Shown here: positions 24,583 through 34,849 of the stretch, piece by piece | Layout of the letters: each line of letters starts with the position of its first letter | Numbering within the stretch: position 1 is the stretch's first letter | Assembly (NCBI GenBank): GCA_037952775.1 | Contig: JBANAY010000004.1 | Coordinates: forward strand, 310,001 to 374,000 | Origin: Clonostachys chloroleuca | Taxonomy: Eukaryota; Ascomycota; Sordariomycetes; Hypocreales; Bionectriaceae | Length of the DNA stretch: 64,000 nt | Direction: 5' to 3' | Program-made: the position numbers and the translations under genes | The notes under the pieces: generated by a model | What the model was told of the DNA's origin: nothing | Seen by the model: only the letters and a program-made list of their open reading frames with translations | Database searches by the model: none

Positions 24583-25578
24583 GGTGAAGGCCCAATAATT
24601 ATACCGATTAATTAGAGTACCAATTGCTGTCAGCGGCCGGCTGGAAAGCACCGAACCATGGCAGATGCAGGAACGATGACTGATGACAAAGGAGAGTGAG
24701 ACTCGGCACCGTCTAAGTCGACATAGATAGCGAATTGTCGCGCCCTGAAACATCCATCAATTAGGAGGTGTTACGTAGGCCCTCGTACGGTTTCGGATTC
24801 GGGGCATGTGGATGGAGTGCCCCCGGCGAATGTTACGGAGAACCCTGTTGCCACCAGTAGCCACCAAAATCGAAGTTTATGCCCCTGCATCGGTGCAGTC
24901 AAGCATCTTTTCCCTTTTCTAAACAGCATGCTCCAATAATATTCACGGCGAGAGGAACCAGAAATTGGACAGAGGTTCTGTCTATTCAGTATTGTTTATA
25001 TTTAAATCTACTACTTGCCCAAGTGGAGTAGGTGTCACCTGCGCTGAAGGAGTCCAAACCTCAATTTCCATAGTCTACGAAGAACTGGGCATTTTTCTGG
25101 TTCGGTTTCTTCAAATTTGCCTCGAGGACAAATTCAGTTTTCGTTCTACTGGTGTGAGAGTGTATAGCAAGGAAGGGGAAGAGAAGACGAAAGAGGAAAT
25201 GGCCCCAACAAACAGAGAGAATAAGAAAAGATGTGTAGCAATTTCCCATGACGAGATTCCTTCCTTCCGCCCTCACTGATTTAGTCTATTAGGAGCCAGA
25301 GTGCCATGCTAGAACCGTGAGAAGGGTGAAGAAGGTAGAACGCCAGATTTCATTCTTGTATGCATGACCACTGTCTTCTCGATGCATCCGGTCAAGGTTT
25401 CCATGTCTTCGATAAAAAGCGAAAAGAGTATAGTCGAAAGAGATCCTTTAAAACTCCGAGAATGTTCCAAATTCCAAGATCACAAACAGCTATCGGCCGA
25501 GCTTCAGGTGGCCGAAGGAGATGGGGATCCATATTGATGCGCTGCGCTTTCCCCGATGCCTCTGTCTGCTAAACTGGA
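24583..25578. other. Intergenic between two minus-strand genes
   Basis: Promoter of the membrane-protein gene on the left and the 3' UTR of the PRPP synthetase gene on the right. No gene is supported. Confidence 0.5.
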
Positions 25579-26939
25579 CTAACTGTACTGGAAAAGCACG
25601 CTGATGGACTCGCCGTGGTGGACGCGTCGGATAGCTTCGGCAAATACCGGTGAGATGTCGAGGACCTCCAGCTTGGGGCAGGCACGCTTGTTCTCCTCCT
25701 GTGGGACGGAGTTGGTGACGACAATCTTGTCCAGGGCCGAGGCATTAATGCGAGAAATGGCATCCCCGCTGAAAACACCATGAGTTACGAGAGCATACAC
25801 CTTCGTGGCGCCTTCGCGTTTCAGCAGCTTGGCGGCACGAGTGATGGTGTTTCCGGTGTCGATCAAGTCATCCACCAGGATACATATACGATTGGCAACG
25901 TCACCGACGAGCATCATGCTGGCGTTGCGGTGCTCAGTGAACTTGATGGGGCGTCGTTCCTAGAAAGGGGATATGTGAGTATCGGACCATGTCCAGGAGC
26001 GCACAGTATATTACCTTATGAATGAGGGCAAAGTCGATATCGAGGCTGTCACGAATGAGGGAGGCTCGCTTTGCGCCACCGGCGTCAGGGGAGACGACAA
26101 CGGCATCGCGCCAGCCGGGAATGTTGCGCTGGATATAGTTTTGAATCAAAGGCTTGCCGTACAGATTGTCGACTGGGATGTCGAAGAATCCTTGGTACTG
26201 AGGATCGTGGAGATCCATTGTGATGATGTGATCGGCGCCAGCGCACGTGAGCAAGTCGGCGACGAGAGTACCGGCGAGAGCAACCCACTGCTTGTAGCCA
26301 GGCTTGGCCTGGAAGACATTCTTGTTGGTCGGCTTTTCGTAATCGTGCGTCGTGAAGCTGGGCTGTGAGGTTAGAGCGCGGTCTGGGTTTGCACCTCCGC
26401 TTGCGTTAGAACTCAGGCTGGAAATGGTATCCGATCTCTTTGGAAAGTAATCTCCGTTTCTATCGGCCACATTCGTCTTGGAAAGTTTCTCGGCGAGTCC
26501 ATTCACACCATTTGGTGAGGCCGCTGCTGCGAGGGCCACCCGGACGGGGAGTAGCGGGAACGCTCTCGAAAGTGTAATCTTTCCTTGACGAGGTGTCGAT
26601 AGACTTGGAGAGGGGAGCACCGGCTTTGTTGTAGGGCCAGTCAGGCTGGCGAGAGTAGGGAAACAAAGGAACAACTGCGGTGACTCGCTTGGCAGAACCG
26701 ATTTTGCAAGCGGAGATCATGATACAGAGTTCAATGAGATGGTCGTTGACACTGCCAGAGCCAGACTGGAGGATGTACACATCCTTGCCTCGGACTGAGT
26801 CCTTGATCTCGCATCGGCTCTCTCCGCCAGAGAACTTTGAAAGGATACGGTCGCAGGGTGGAATACCCAGGATGTTGCAGACATTTTCCGTGAGCTTCGG
26901 GTGGGAGTTTCCTCCCAAGAGAACAATATTGCGAACCAT
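25579..26939 (-). CDS. PRS1: Ribose-phosphate pyrophosphokinase (PRPP synthetase), frameshifted
   Basis: Two exons, 26015-26939 and 25579-25959, with a 55-nt intron. The enzyme transfers pyrophosphate from ATP to ribose 5-phosphate, making PRPP for purine, pyrimidine, histidine, tryptophan and NAD synthesis. Visible are the N-terminal [14 protein letters not shown], the ATP/Mg region [11 protein letters not shown], the metal site [13 protein letters not shown] and the PRPP-binding loop [14 protein letters not shown] non-homologous insertion of about 70 residues after the SRQPD motif is the hallmark of the fungal Prs1/Prs5 type; the gene symbol follows that resemblance. The frame shifts once within the insertion, near an AAA triplet (TTT at 26511-26513). 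Reading with one base fewer gives 434 aa and restores [10 protein letters not shown]. The gene is expected to be needed for growth, so a sequence error is the likely cause. Confidence 0.9.
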
Positions 26940-28701
26940 TCTGATAGTTGGGTGTGTGAGGCCGGTACCGCGATGCTACCAAGCGATTGGTGAAGGTGTC
27001 GATGTAACGATGTCGAGAGAGGTATAGTGCAGTGAACCCGCGCGAAGGGAAACGTAGATCCGGGCAGAAGAGGTGCTCTTCAAGGCCTAGAGGGGACTCA
27101 ACCTTGGTCTCGTGAGCAACAGCGATTTCTGGCGCTGGTGGCGGCGACTACTGAGTTCAATAACGATTAATTTTTTTTTCTTCTCCCTTGACCCACGTAA
27201 AAGACGACGGGATGTGCCCCAAAAGGTAGGTGTTTCTGGGCAGGAAGGGGGAAGGAAAACTTACCAGAGATATTGTTCAGCTGAACAGTTCAAGCCTTGA
27301 CACTCGGACGCTGAACAGTGGAGTTCGCGTTCGCCAATGGTGGGGGACGTTGACTCGAGCCTCAGTTTCGTCCTGCAGCCGTGCTAGATGATGGATGACC
27401 ACCGATTACGGCGTTGCGAAAGCTCACAACCAGAGTGCGGGATGGACAGGCAAGGGCGGGTCCAGGAGCACCAGGAGAGAGTCTGGGGACAAAAGAGTCA
27501 AGGACAAGATGGATGGTGTCAAAGAAACTTCATTGTGAGATAGGTAGGCAGACTAAGCACATGACGACAGAGTTTGGGTTGAGTCAATTCCTCCATCTTG
27601 CCCCAGTAGCAGGACGGGGGAGCCAACCAAGGGAAGACGGGAAAAAAAATCTTTGTCGGTCGGCAACTCTAGGCGTGCTAGGAGTGAGAATCTCGGCTAG
27701 GCCTGGGAGTAAAAAGCCAGCTCCTGACTGGCTGCCTGGACGGCTGTGGAGGGCCAAAATTGGACCAATTCGGGGGCTCAATTGGGGCCATCCCCATGGT
27801 CTAGTGGCCATTAGCAGTGCTGCAGCCCGCTGTGTCACCCCGTGCCGCGCAGCGACCCGAGCAGGCAGGGCAGGGCAACAGCGGCTGGCGCGCTGCAGTA
27901 TGATGCCATCCGGCCAAGCAGCACCTACAGTGCGACATCGTAAGCCGCGCATCACTCACCGATGAACAGGTTTGTGCATCCTCGTCACAGGACCCTCGTC
28001 AACCTATGCGCGATGGTGGGGGGCCAGCGGCGTGATTGGCCCCGAAATGGCGGGGTCAAGAATATTTGGGCTGCGTGCACATGCGACATGCGCGGGCAGT
28101 GCAGGACATGTACCTACCCTAAAGTCTAAACCGTCCCGAAGAGACTCCAACGGCTGCGCGGACTGCGCTAGGTACCCTTCTGCCTTGCATTAGCATGAGG
28201 CGGACGGAGAGTACCTCCGAACACGGGTGTTTCGACAGGGAGCGCTGCACTGTGAGCCAGATTTGTACCTCCGTGGCCAGGATGCCAACTGGCAGTATCT
28301 CACACCAATGGGAAAGCTTGCCTAGTTGACACCCGTAAGCTCTGAAAAAAAGACCTCTTGTCCTACCAAGCAGCACTCATGCAGCCCGTCGGATAAGTGT
28401 TTTCATGTCATGTACTTTGATTCCAGTTTTCGGCCTGCAGCGACCTGGCTTTAGGTTGCCTCCACCGCTTGATCCAGCCACCTGCAAGTCTGCGACATCA
28501 CCCCTGGGCCCTGGCGGAACGAAGCCTAAAGAAGCCCTAGCAGAAAAAACTCGATGGCAGGCCTGGAGCTCTCCGATCACCACTGACTACGGACCTTAGG
28601 TAACCACACCAAGCAGCAACACAAACTGTCTTGACAAAGTCAATTAGCGAGTGTGAGAAGGGGAAATATCCAACGTCTCAAGCTAACACACCTGCACCGC
28701 C
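26940..28701. other. Divergent intergenic region between PRS1 and RPC17
   Basis: About 1.76 kb. On the minus strand, upstream of PRS1, a GTAAGT donor (27259-27264) suggests a possible 5'-UTR intron. The rest has no gene. A tRNA A-box-like GGTCTAGTGG near 27799 lacks a B box and was rejected. Confidence 0.45.
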
Positions 28702-29237
28702 ATGAAGGTTCTTGAATCCCAGGCCGCCGTGCTCTCCAATTTTGAGGTCCATGAGCACCTGGCGGAGCTCCAAAGCCGCAAAGAGAAAAAGAAGCGCCAT
28801 GCACCACCATCCAACCAAGGAATGGTCATTGACCGTGTAGGTCAACAAATCATCCCACTGCCCCGACGACACAGGCAATCAAGATGTAGTCCACTGACAC
28901 TCTTTCCCAGACCCTGGATTGGTTGCGTTTGCCGCCCAGTCCGCTCAGCCAAACACCCACCACATACCATGCTGATTCCATCCCTACCCTCCTGGAGCGC
29001 CTTCGCCCTTATGACCTGACCAAGGGTGAACTTATCATGATCCTCAATCTGCGGCCCTGTTCAGTCCCAGCTCTAAACACCACGATTGAAGACATGGAAG
29101 TCCGCCTCACTGAGGATCAGCAAATGGAGATTCTGACTATCATCACCGAGGTCCTTGGCCAGTTTGACCCTCCCGAAGAGACAGAGGACGCGGAAGCAGC
29201 TGCCGATACATCCATGGCGGATGCTCAGGGATCGTGA
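28702..29237 (+). CDS. RPC17: RNA polymerase III subunit Rpc17 (RPC9/CGRP-RCP)
   Basis: Two exons, 28702-28836 and 28911-29237, give 153 aa. The start MKVLESQAAVLSNFEVHEHL and the HRDC-like core (PTLLERLRPYDLTKGELIMI, then LNLRPCSVPALNTTIEDMEVR) are the Rpb4/RPC9 family pattern. Rpc17 pairs with Rpc25 to form the stalk of RNA polymerase III and contacts Brf1 during initiation on tRNA and 5S genes. The C-terminal tail is acidic. The intron is phase 0 with an atypical GTAGGT donor. It lies 125 bp from the convergent GTPase gene, so transcripts probably overlap. Sequence intact. Confidence 0.92.
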
Positions 29238-29362
29238 GATCCTATCACCCACCCCCTGAGATCCTACTGGATACGAACTTTTTGAGGATATAGCGAGGCG
29301 TTATCAATGGTTAAATTCACAATCCGCTTGCCTTGTCTGTTTAAGCATAATCTGTTTCTGGT

Positions 29363-30086
29363 TTACATGACGGTGCAGCCACCTTCGCTCTGGCCACCCG
29401 CCGCCGACTTGCATTTTATAGCAGTCTTGCAAAGATCTTCAAACGCGAGCTTCAGAAGCTCTCCAGTTACCGCTGAGCACTCAATGTACCGGTCAGCCCT
29501 GAGCTGCTGGGCAGCCTGATACCCTTCCTGTGGATATATGATGCCGTTCGGATCATCTTCCGATCTGAGGTCTCTTTTCAGACCTAATATAATAATGGGG
29601 AGCGAGTCAATCTTCTGGAGACTCTTCTTGACTTCATCTATCCACTGCGATCCGCACACATTGTTATATAAGCCATCGTCTTAAAACACCAGGGAAATGT
29701 TAGCACGGGAGGGCGATGGCAAACTGACATATCTCTTCATATTAATCATGCTCATTCGCTGGCTGATATCGTAGCATATAGTCACAATGTCGGGATCCAA
29801 CGTCCGCCAGTTCTCCGGGCTCGATGTGTCGTAAAACTCCAGGCGATACTCGGCACCTGAGAGCTTGATCTCGAATATGAAGGGCTGGTCGATATCACGT
29901 AGGAGAGGAATGGGATTCACATTCTCTCCTGCGCTGAGTCTCCTAGGAAGCCAAGAGATGTGAGCAACGAGGATGGCATCACTCGCGGAAGATGGTATAG
30001 GATCATGTAATTACGGACGATAGAAAGGTTGTTTTGCCACATTTTTCATCCCCGACAAGCAGCACCTTGATGACTTCGGATTCCAT
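29363..30086 (-). CDS. Atypical Rho-like small GTPase
   Basis: Three exons, 30019-30086, 29729-29942 and 29363-29644, give 187 aa. The P-loop GDEKCGKT (12-19) is intact. The DTAGQE switch-II motif is replaced by DTSSPE (61-66): the glycine is a serine and the catalytic glutamine is a proline. Switch I (NPIPLLRD) lacks the conserved threonine. The base-recognition part reads LKRD and the G5 motif is ECSA. It ends in the CaaX box CTVM, so it is probably prenylated. The first donor is GTCCGT, weaker than usual, but it is the only one that gives the frame TTFLSRLS. The second intron ends at a CGCAG acceptor inside the reading frame, giving KRYWIDEVKK. This resembles a Pezizomycotina side branch of Rho proteins; by analogy with animal Rnd proteins it may not hydrolyse GTP, which is inference. 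It is divergent from PUS3. Confidence 0.83.
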
Positions 30087-30572
30087 GTTTCCAATTTACA
30101 GTATGAGAGATGATGTAGGTGTTTAATCGGCGCATCTCGACGCATGCTCTCCTGGTAAAATGAGATAGGAAGATTGCCCGCCTGGACGAATCTTGTTAGT
30201 CGTCCAAATGACTGATGGGACCCCACTTTGTACCGCCACAGGCCTTTCTTATCTCAAGTTTGGGGGTGACGGGCTTGAACAACGCCCCGAGCTCACCGCA
30301 TCCGACGAGTCAAGTGTTGTCCGGACTTGCTAATCATACCATCTGCATCGCATTTCATTTGGTTTCATATTGTGGCCTTGTGAAGGACTGACTGTGTTGG
30401 ACTTGAATGTTGAAAGGCTGCTGTGCACCGCCACATCTTGCCGGCGCCACAATTCAAGATTTCATTCTCGCCCACCAAAATGCACACAAGACGCAACCAC
30501 TCACGTTGAGGGAGGTGAATAGACAGAGCAGGTGGGAAAAAAAAAAGCAACACCCCCACTACCCACACCTTA
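30087..30572. other. Divergent promoter of the GTPase and PUS3
   Basis: A 486-bp shared upstream region. A nine-base A run lies near 30538-30546. No gene or clear operator recognised. Confidence 0.5.
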
Positions 30573-32283
30573 ATGAGACGGCTCCCGTGTAGCAGCGTCT
30601 GGAGTCGTGCTGCCTGGGGATCTGTCAGAGCTGGCCGCACCCCGGCTCTCACAAGGAATATCAATACAAGGAACACCAAAACGTCAAAGGCCTTGGTCAA
30701 CAAAATGGCCGCCAATGTCGACTACGGCAAGTGGTCCAAAGATAGTCTCATTGAGCGGCTGGTCCAGCTGGAAAAGGAGCTGCAAGCTCGTCCTGCTGTT
30801 CCGGTAGTGGGAGATGCGGCCGCGGAAGACGCCCAGCCAGCTCCCAAGAAGCGAAAGGAAAAGCCAAAGATGGATCCTACGACCAAGTCGTTCCGTTTCA
30901 TCGCCCTCAGGCTGGCATATCTGGGGCGCAACTACGGAGGCTTCGAGTACTCTGCCAGCGGCGTGCTTCCAAGTATAGAGGAAGAGCTGTTCAAGGCCCT
31001 GACCAAGACATGCCTCATCTTTCCCGAGGACGAACGTGCAGTGGACTTTGGCAATTGCGAATACTCCAAGTGCGGGCGCACGGATCGTGGTGTCAGTGCC
31101 TTTGGGCAGGTCATTGCTCTACGAGTGAGAAGTGCAAAGCCGACTAGTGCAAGCAGAAACAAGAGAAAGAAGGTGGTTGAGCAGACACAAGGAGCCGAAG
31201 CTCAGGCTGAGGCCGCGCAAACAGAGCCAGAGCCCATGGAGACTGATACCCCGGAGCCACCACCCTTCGACCCTATCCGAGATGAGATCGACTACCCCAA
31301 GGTCCTCAACCGGGTCCTCCCACCAGACATTCGCATTCTCGGATGGTGTCCGTCGCCGCCACCCGACTTCTCCGCGCGCTTCTCCTGCCGGGAGCGCCAG
31401 TACCGCTACTTCTTCACCCAGCCGGCCTTTAGCCCATCCCTGCCTTCCCCGGGTCAGAAGAACGTCGGTTGGCTAGACATCGACGCCATGCGGGATGCCG
31501 CAAAGCGCTACGAGGGGGAGCACGACTTCCGCAACTTTTGCAAGATCGACCCCGCAAAGAACATCACCAACTTCAAGCGGGGGATCCTCGAGGCCACGAT
31601 AGAGGAAGTCCCGGACATGGGGTCGGCCATGCAATATCTGAGCTGCCCTCCGGACTTGAGCGCCACGGAGAGCGGGCAGCTCCCCAAGGTGTACTGCTTC
31701 AAAGTCAGGGGCACGGCGTTCCTATGGCACCAGATCAGAAACATGGTGTCGATCCTCTTCTTGGTGGGCCAGGGTCTGGAGAAGCCCGACCTGGTCGACA
31801 AGCTCCTGGACATCGAGAAGAACCCAAGACGGCCGGTCTACGTCATGGCCGACGAGGTCCCCCTCGTGCTGTGGGACTGTCTATTCACCGACGAGAACGG
31901 GGCAGAGCTATCGTGGATACACGTAGAGGACAGCATCGACCCGGCGAAGCCCAACACGGCCTTCGGCACGACAGAAGGGCTGTGGAAGCTGTGGCGCGAG
32001 GTCAAGATGGACGAGATACTCGCCAACAGGCTCCTCAACCTGGTCGCACAGCCGTTAAACTATGACGCGCTGCCGGTCAAGGGGGCCCGCCGTCAGTGAA
32101 GCTATTTGAGGGGGCAACTCTGGACGGCAGGCGGGCAAGCACGTGCCTGTGATGAAGATGGCGCTGATGGAGACGCCCGAGGAGCAGAGCAACAAGTTTG
32201 CCCAGCGTAGAGGGTTTGCCAGCGCGGAGGATAGGGATCAGCAGCGGTATGCCAAGAAGGCGCAGGCCAATGCGGCCGAGTAG
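30573..32283 (+). CDS. DEG1: tRNA pseudouridine(38/39) synthase Pus3/Deg1, with two frameshifts
   Basis: No introns. The TruA-family fold is evident: FRFIALRLAYLGRNYGGFEY, the catalytic-aspartate motif YSKCGRTDRGVSAFGQV, FSCRERQYRYFF and the C-terminal FLWHQIRNMVSILFLVGQGL. Deg1/Pus3 converts U38/U39 in the anticodon stem of many tRNAs. An insertion of about 40 residues (Glu/Pro/Lys-rich) follows the catalytic motif. The simple frame stops at 32097, but the C-terminal tail (GKHVPVMKMALMETPEEQ... to a stop at 32281-32283) lies in another frame. Adding one G to each of two five-G runs (32081-32085 and 32110-32114) joins it into 570 aa with SVKLFEGGNSGRQAGKHVPV. The start could instead be the internal ATG that opens MAANVDYGKW (about 30704), if the first 44 residues, which look mitochondrial, are untranslated. 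Confidence 0.88.
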
Positions 32284-32471
32284 ACATCTCTCCGAGCAGC
32301 GTATACACTGTGGAACGGTAAAATAAAAATTAAAAAGACCATTTTTGAAAAGGGCGCAAGCAAATATAACGCCCATTCCTAAAAATTTCTGCAAAAGGGT
32401 ATCTTCTCATAACGATTCCATGATAAAGCAGTGTTTCCCAAGTGTCCCAACGCCATCTTTTTCACCCCTTT

Positions 32472-33151
32472 TCACTCAATCCCCCCTCGGGGCGCCTTCT
32501 CATAAAGGCACTCCCTCGCCTCCCTCCAGACCTTCTCAACAATGTGCCTCCGCGGCAGCAAGCCGGGGAACACCACCACCACGTCCTCCTCGCCCTCGAC
32601 AACCACAACGAGGTAGTACCGGACCTCGAACCCCCGAAACGCCTCGTTGACGAAAATGTCCTGGATCTTCTCCGTCGGGATGAACCGCGTCGCCGCGCTC
32701 GCCAGGTACGTCCGCGGGCTCTCGCTCGTCTGCACGCCGAGGCCCCTCAGCACCAGCAGGCTCTCGGATGAGTGCACGCGGAGTGCTATCCCGTAGCACA
32801 GCGTCGCTGCCCCGGGCACGAGGAGGGGGAGCGGGATCCGCGCCGCGAGCCCCCTAGCGCGATGCCGAGCCGCGACCGGTGCAGGCACCCCGCGATGTAC
32901 CAGAGGGTGTCTGTCGAAGCCCACGTCCGGGGCCAGAGGGGGTAGGTGTCGAGGGGTTGCGCGAACGGGCTCTGCAGCCAGCGAGAGGAGAGGACGGTGC
33001 AGATGCTGAGGAGCAGTAGGAGGCGGAAGACGATGAGGATGGTTCGCAGGATCCGGAGGGAGAGAGTTGGCGGTGGGAGGGTTGTGACTGTGAACTCGGC
33101 CGTCGTGGGCGAAGGGCGCCGGATGTGCAGGTGCGGCAGTGTCGTGAGCAT
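32472..33151 (-). CDS. GPI15: PIG-H/Gpi15 subunit of GPI N-acetylglucosaminyltransferase, frameshifted
   Basis: No introns. After the start MLTTLPHLHIRRPSP come two hydrophobic stretches (about 31-48 and 85-110), the membrane hairpin of PIG-H. The cytosolic PIG-H domain follows, with SSESLLVLRGLGVQTSE, FIPTEKIQDIFVNEAFRGF, YYLVVVVEGEEDVVVVFPGL and LPRRHIVEKVWREARECLYE. The complex transfers GlcNAc from UDP-GlcNAc to phosphatidylinositol at the ER, the first step of GPI-anchor synthesis. The frame breaks in a five-G run of the coding strand (32850-32854): one more G gives 226 aa and turns LGGSRR into LGGLAARIPLPLLVPG. It converges on PUS3, 188 bp away. Confidence 0.85.
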
Positions 33152-34849
33152 CTTGGCTGCTCCTTGCCCGTGGACGGAAGCTTGGGATAATTGGTAGAGT
33201 GAAGCGGAGTAGAGCTATTCAAAGTTGGTCATGAACTGGTTGAGCTTGAGATTGGGCTTCCCATGATTGAAGATCCCTTGTTCAATTTAAAAAGCCGGGT
33301 CAATTGATATTCATCGCTCTTCCATTGCCGTGCTGTGAGATGCCAGTATGACAGCTATGGAATTGGGTTGTGGCTACCTGGATGACAGGTCGCAGGGGTG
33401 GCAGGTGGTAATGGCGGGTACATATCAAATGTAGCTGACCGGTGTTTTGCCGCACTATACCCTTATAGCCCAAAATTTTAGCTCCGACTCCCGACTGTAA
33501 TGGTCTAATGGTGAAGAGTTTTAATTTCTCGATTGCTTCTCTCCCAAATCCGTCAGATCCCCCCCGTGACGCCCAGACCGAACGCTGCGGTGGTCGCCCA
33601 CTCGCTCAGGTAACTAGCGATTGTGGAATGCGCACCCTAAGCATTGGAGAGTACCCTTGAGGGAGGTTTCACTCTGCAGAGATCTCTCCCCCGTCGTGTG
33701 GCGGGCTGGATTACGATCGCGGGGGGTTTGGGATGATGGTTCGAGATGGAAACATCAACACTTCTTTTTTTTATTTTTTTGCCCAATACTCATTTATTCA
33801 TTCGGGTTCAAAAAAATATTGTCAGCAGTGGAATGTCTGGAAGTTTTATAATCCAAAATGCAGTAAATTGAAAAAACGTTTAGTCGTAAATCGTAGCCCA
33901 AATTGAACCCCTCTGGTACCCAGACACTTGCGTGGTGAAATGAGGTTATCGCCAAGTCGAATTCGTAAGTATACCTCCATCACTGTCAAATCAACCGTTT
34001 TTCTGGCTAGCTGAAAATCAAAGGCTATATTATCGAATTGCGCTTGTATTTTCTCTTCCAGTATCCCTCTTTTCCCACCAAATATACCTGAAACCGAGGA
34101 ATCCATCCTTCAGCATGAAGCCGTGAGGCAGCATTGTAAAACACATTCCTACACAACATAGAAAAGGGGGTACGACAATGATTGTTTGTAGAAAATATGA
34201 AAGGATATCAAAAGATCCACCTTTCTTTTCTTTTTGATCCCATATCCAATGTTATAATGATATAATCAGGATGTGCGTGAGGTAGGATCTCGCGGCCTCA
34301 ATGAAACGAAATATAATGAAGCGAGAGGGGAAAAGCAAAGCAGAAGAGAAGTATATATCTTTGTAGGTTCGCTAGAACAAAGGAAAAGTCGTCAAGTCGT
34401 CATAAACGTCTGTAATATCCTCATCCGGCCTTCAAAAGGACTCGCGCGGAAACGAGACCTGATGGCGGGGGAGACCCGAACAAATGATCCAAAAGTGAAA
34501 ATCCAAGTACATGCCGATGTATATCGGGTCCGAGTATGCAAAATAATGCGTAGCCGCCACTGCCCGTAAATCCTATGTAAATGGTGCCAGTCCACCAAAG
34601 TCCTGCTGGGCGTCATGCTAACTTCCTCTTGTTCAAATGGTATCAGCTGTGAATGGCAAGAAACAGAAAAATGCAGTACAAATAACGTGAACAAGTCGTT
34701 ACTAATGTAAATGTAAAACAATGGCTGAAAGTCAAATTCAATCGATATGTCCGGGAACTCGAGAAATAAATCGCGATGAGCCAAGTCTATGTCGATGGAT
34801 ATGGCACGCAAAAAGATGAATATAAAGAATGCGCATTGGTTTTTGACCT
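33152..34849. other. Intergenic between two minus-strand genes
   Basis: Promoter of PIG-H at left and the probable long 3' UTR of the WD40 gene at right (AT-rich, about 33780-34840). It contains C7 near 33559 and G6 near 33721. A tRNA-like TGGTCTAATGG at 33501 has no B box. No gene is supported. Confidence 0.5.

Noticed and set aside
27783..27860. tRNA-like A box GGTCTAGTGG
   Set aside because: No B-box sequence at the right distance and no cloverleaf pairing.
31469..32065. A 198-residue frame overlapping PUS3 on the same strand
   Set aside because: Frame shadow of the conserved PUS3 catalytic domain.
33500..33570. tRNA-like TGGTCTAATGG
   Set aside because: No GGTTCRANYCC box and no acceptor stem.
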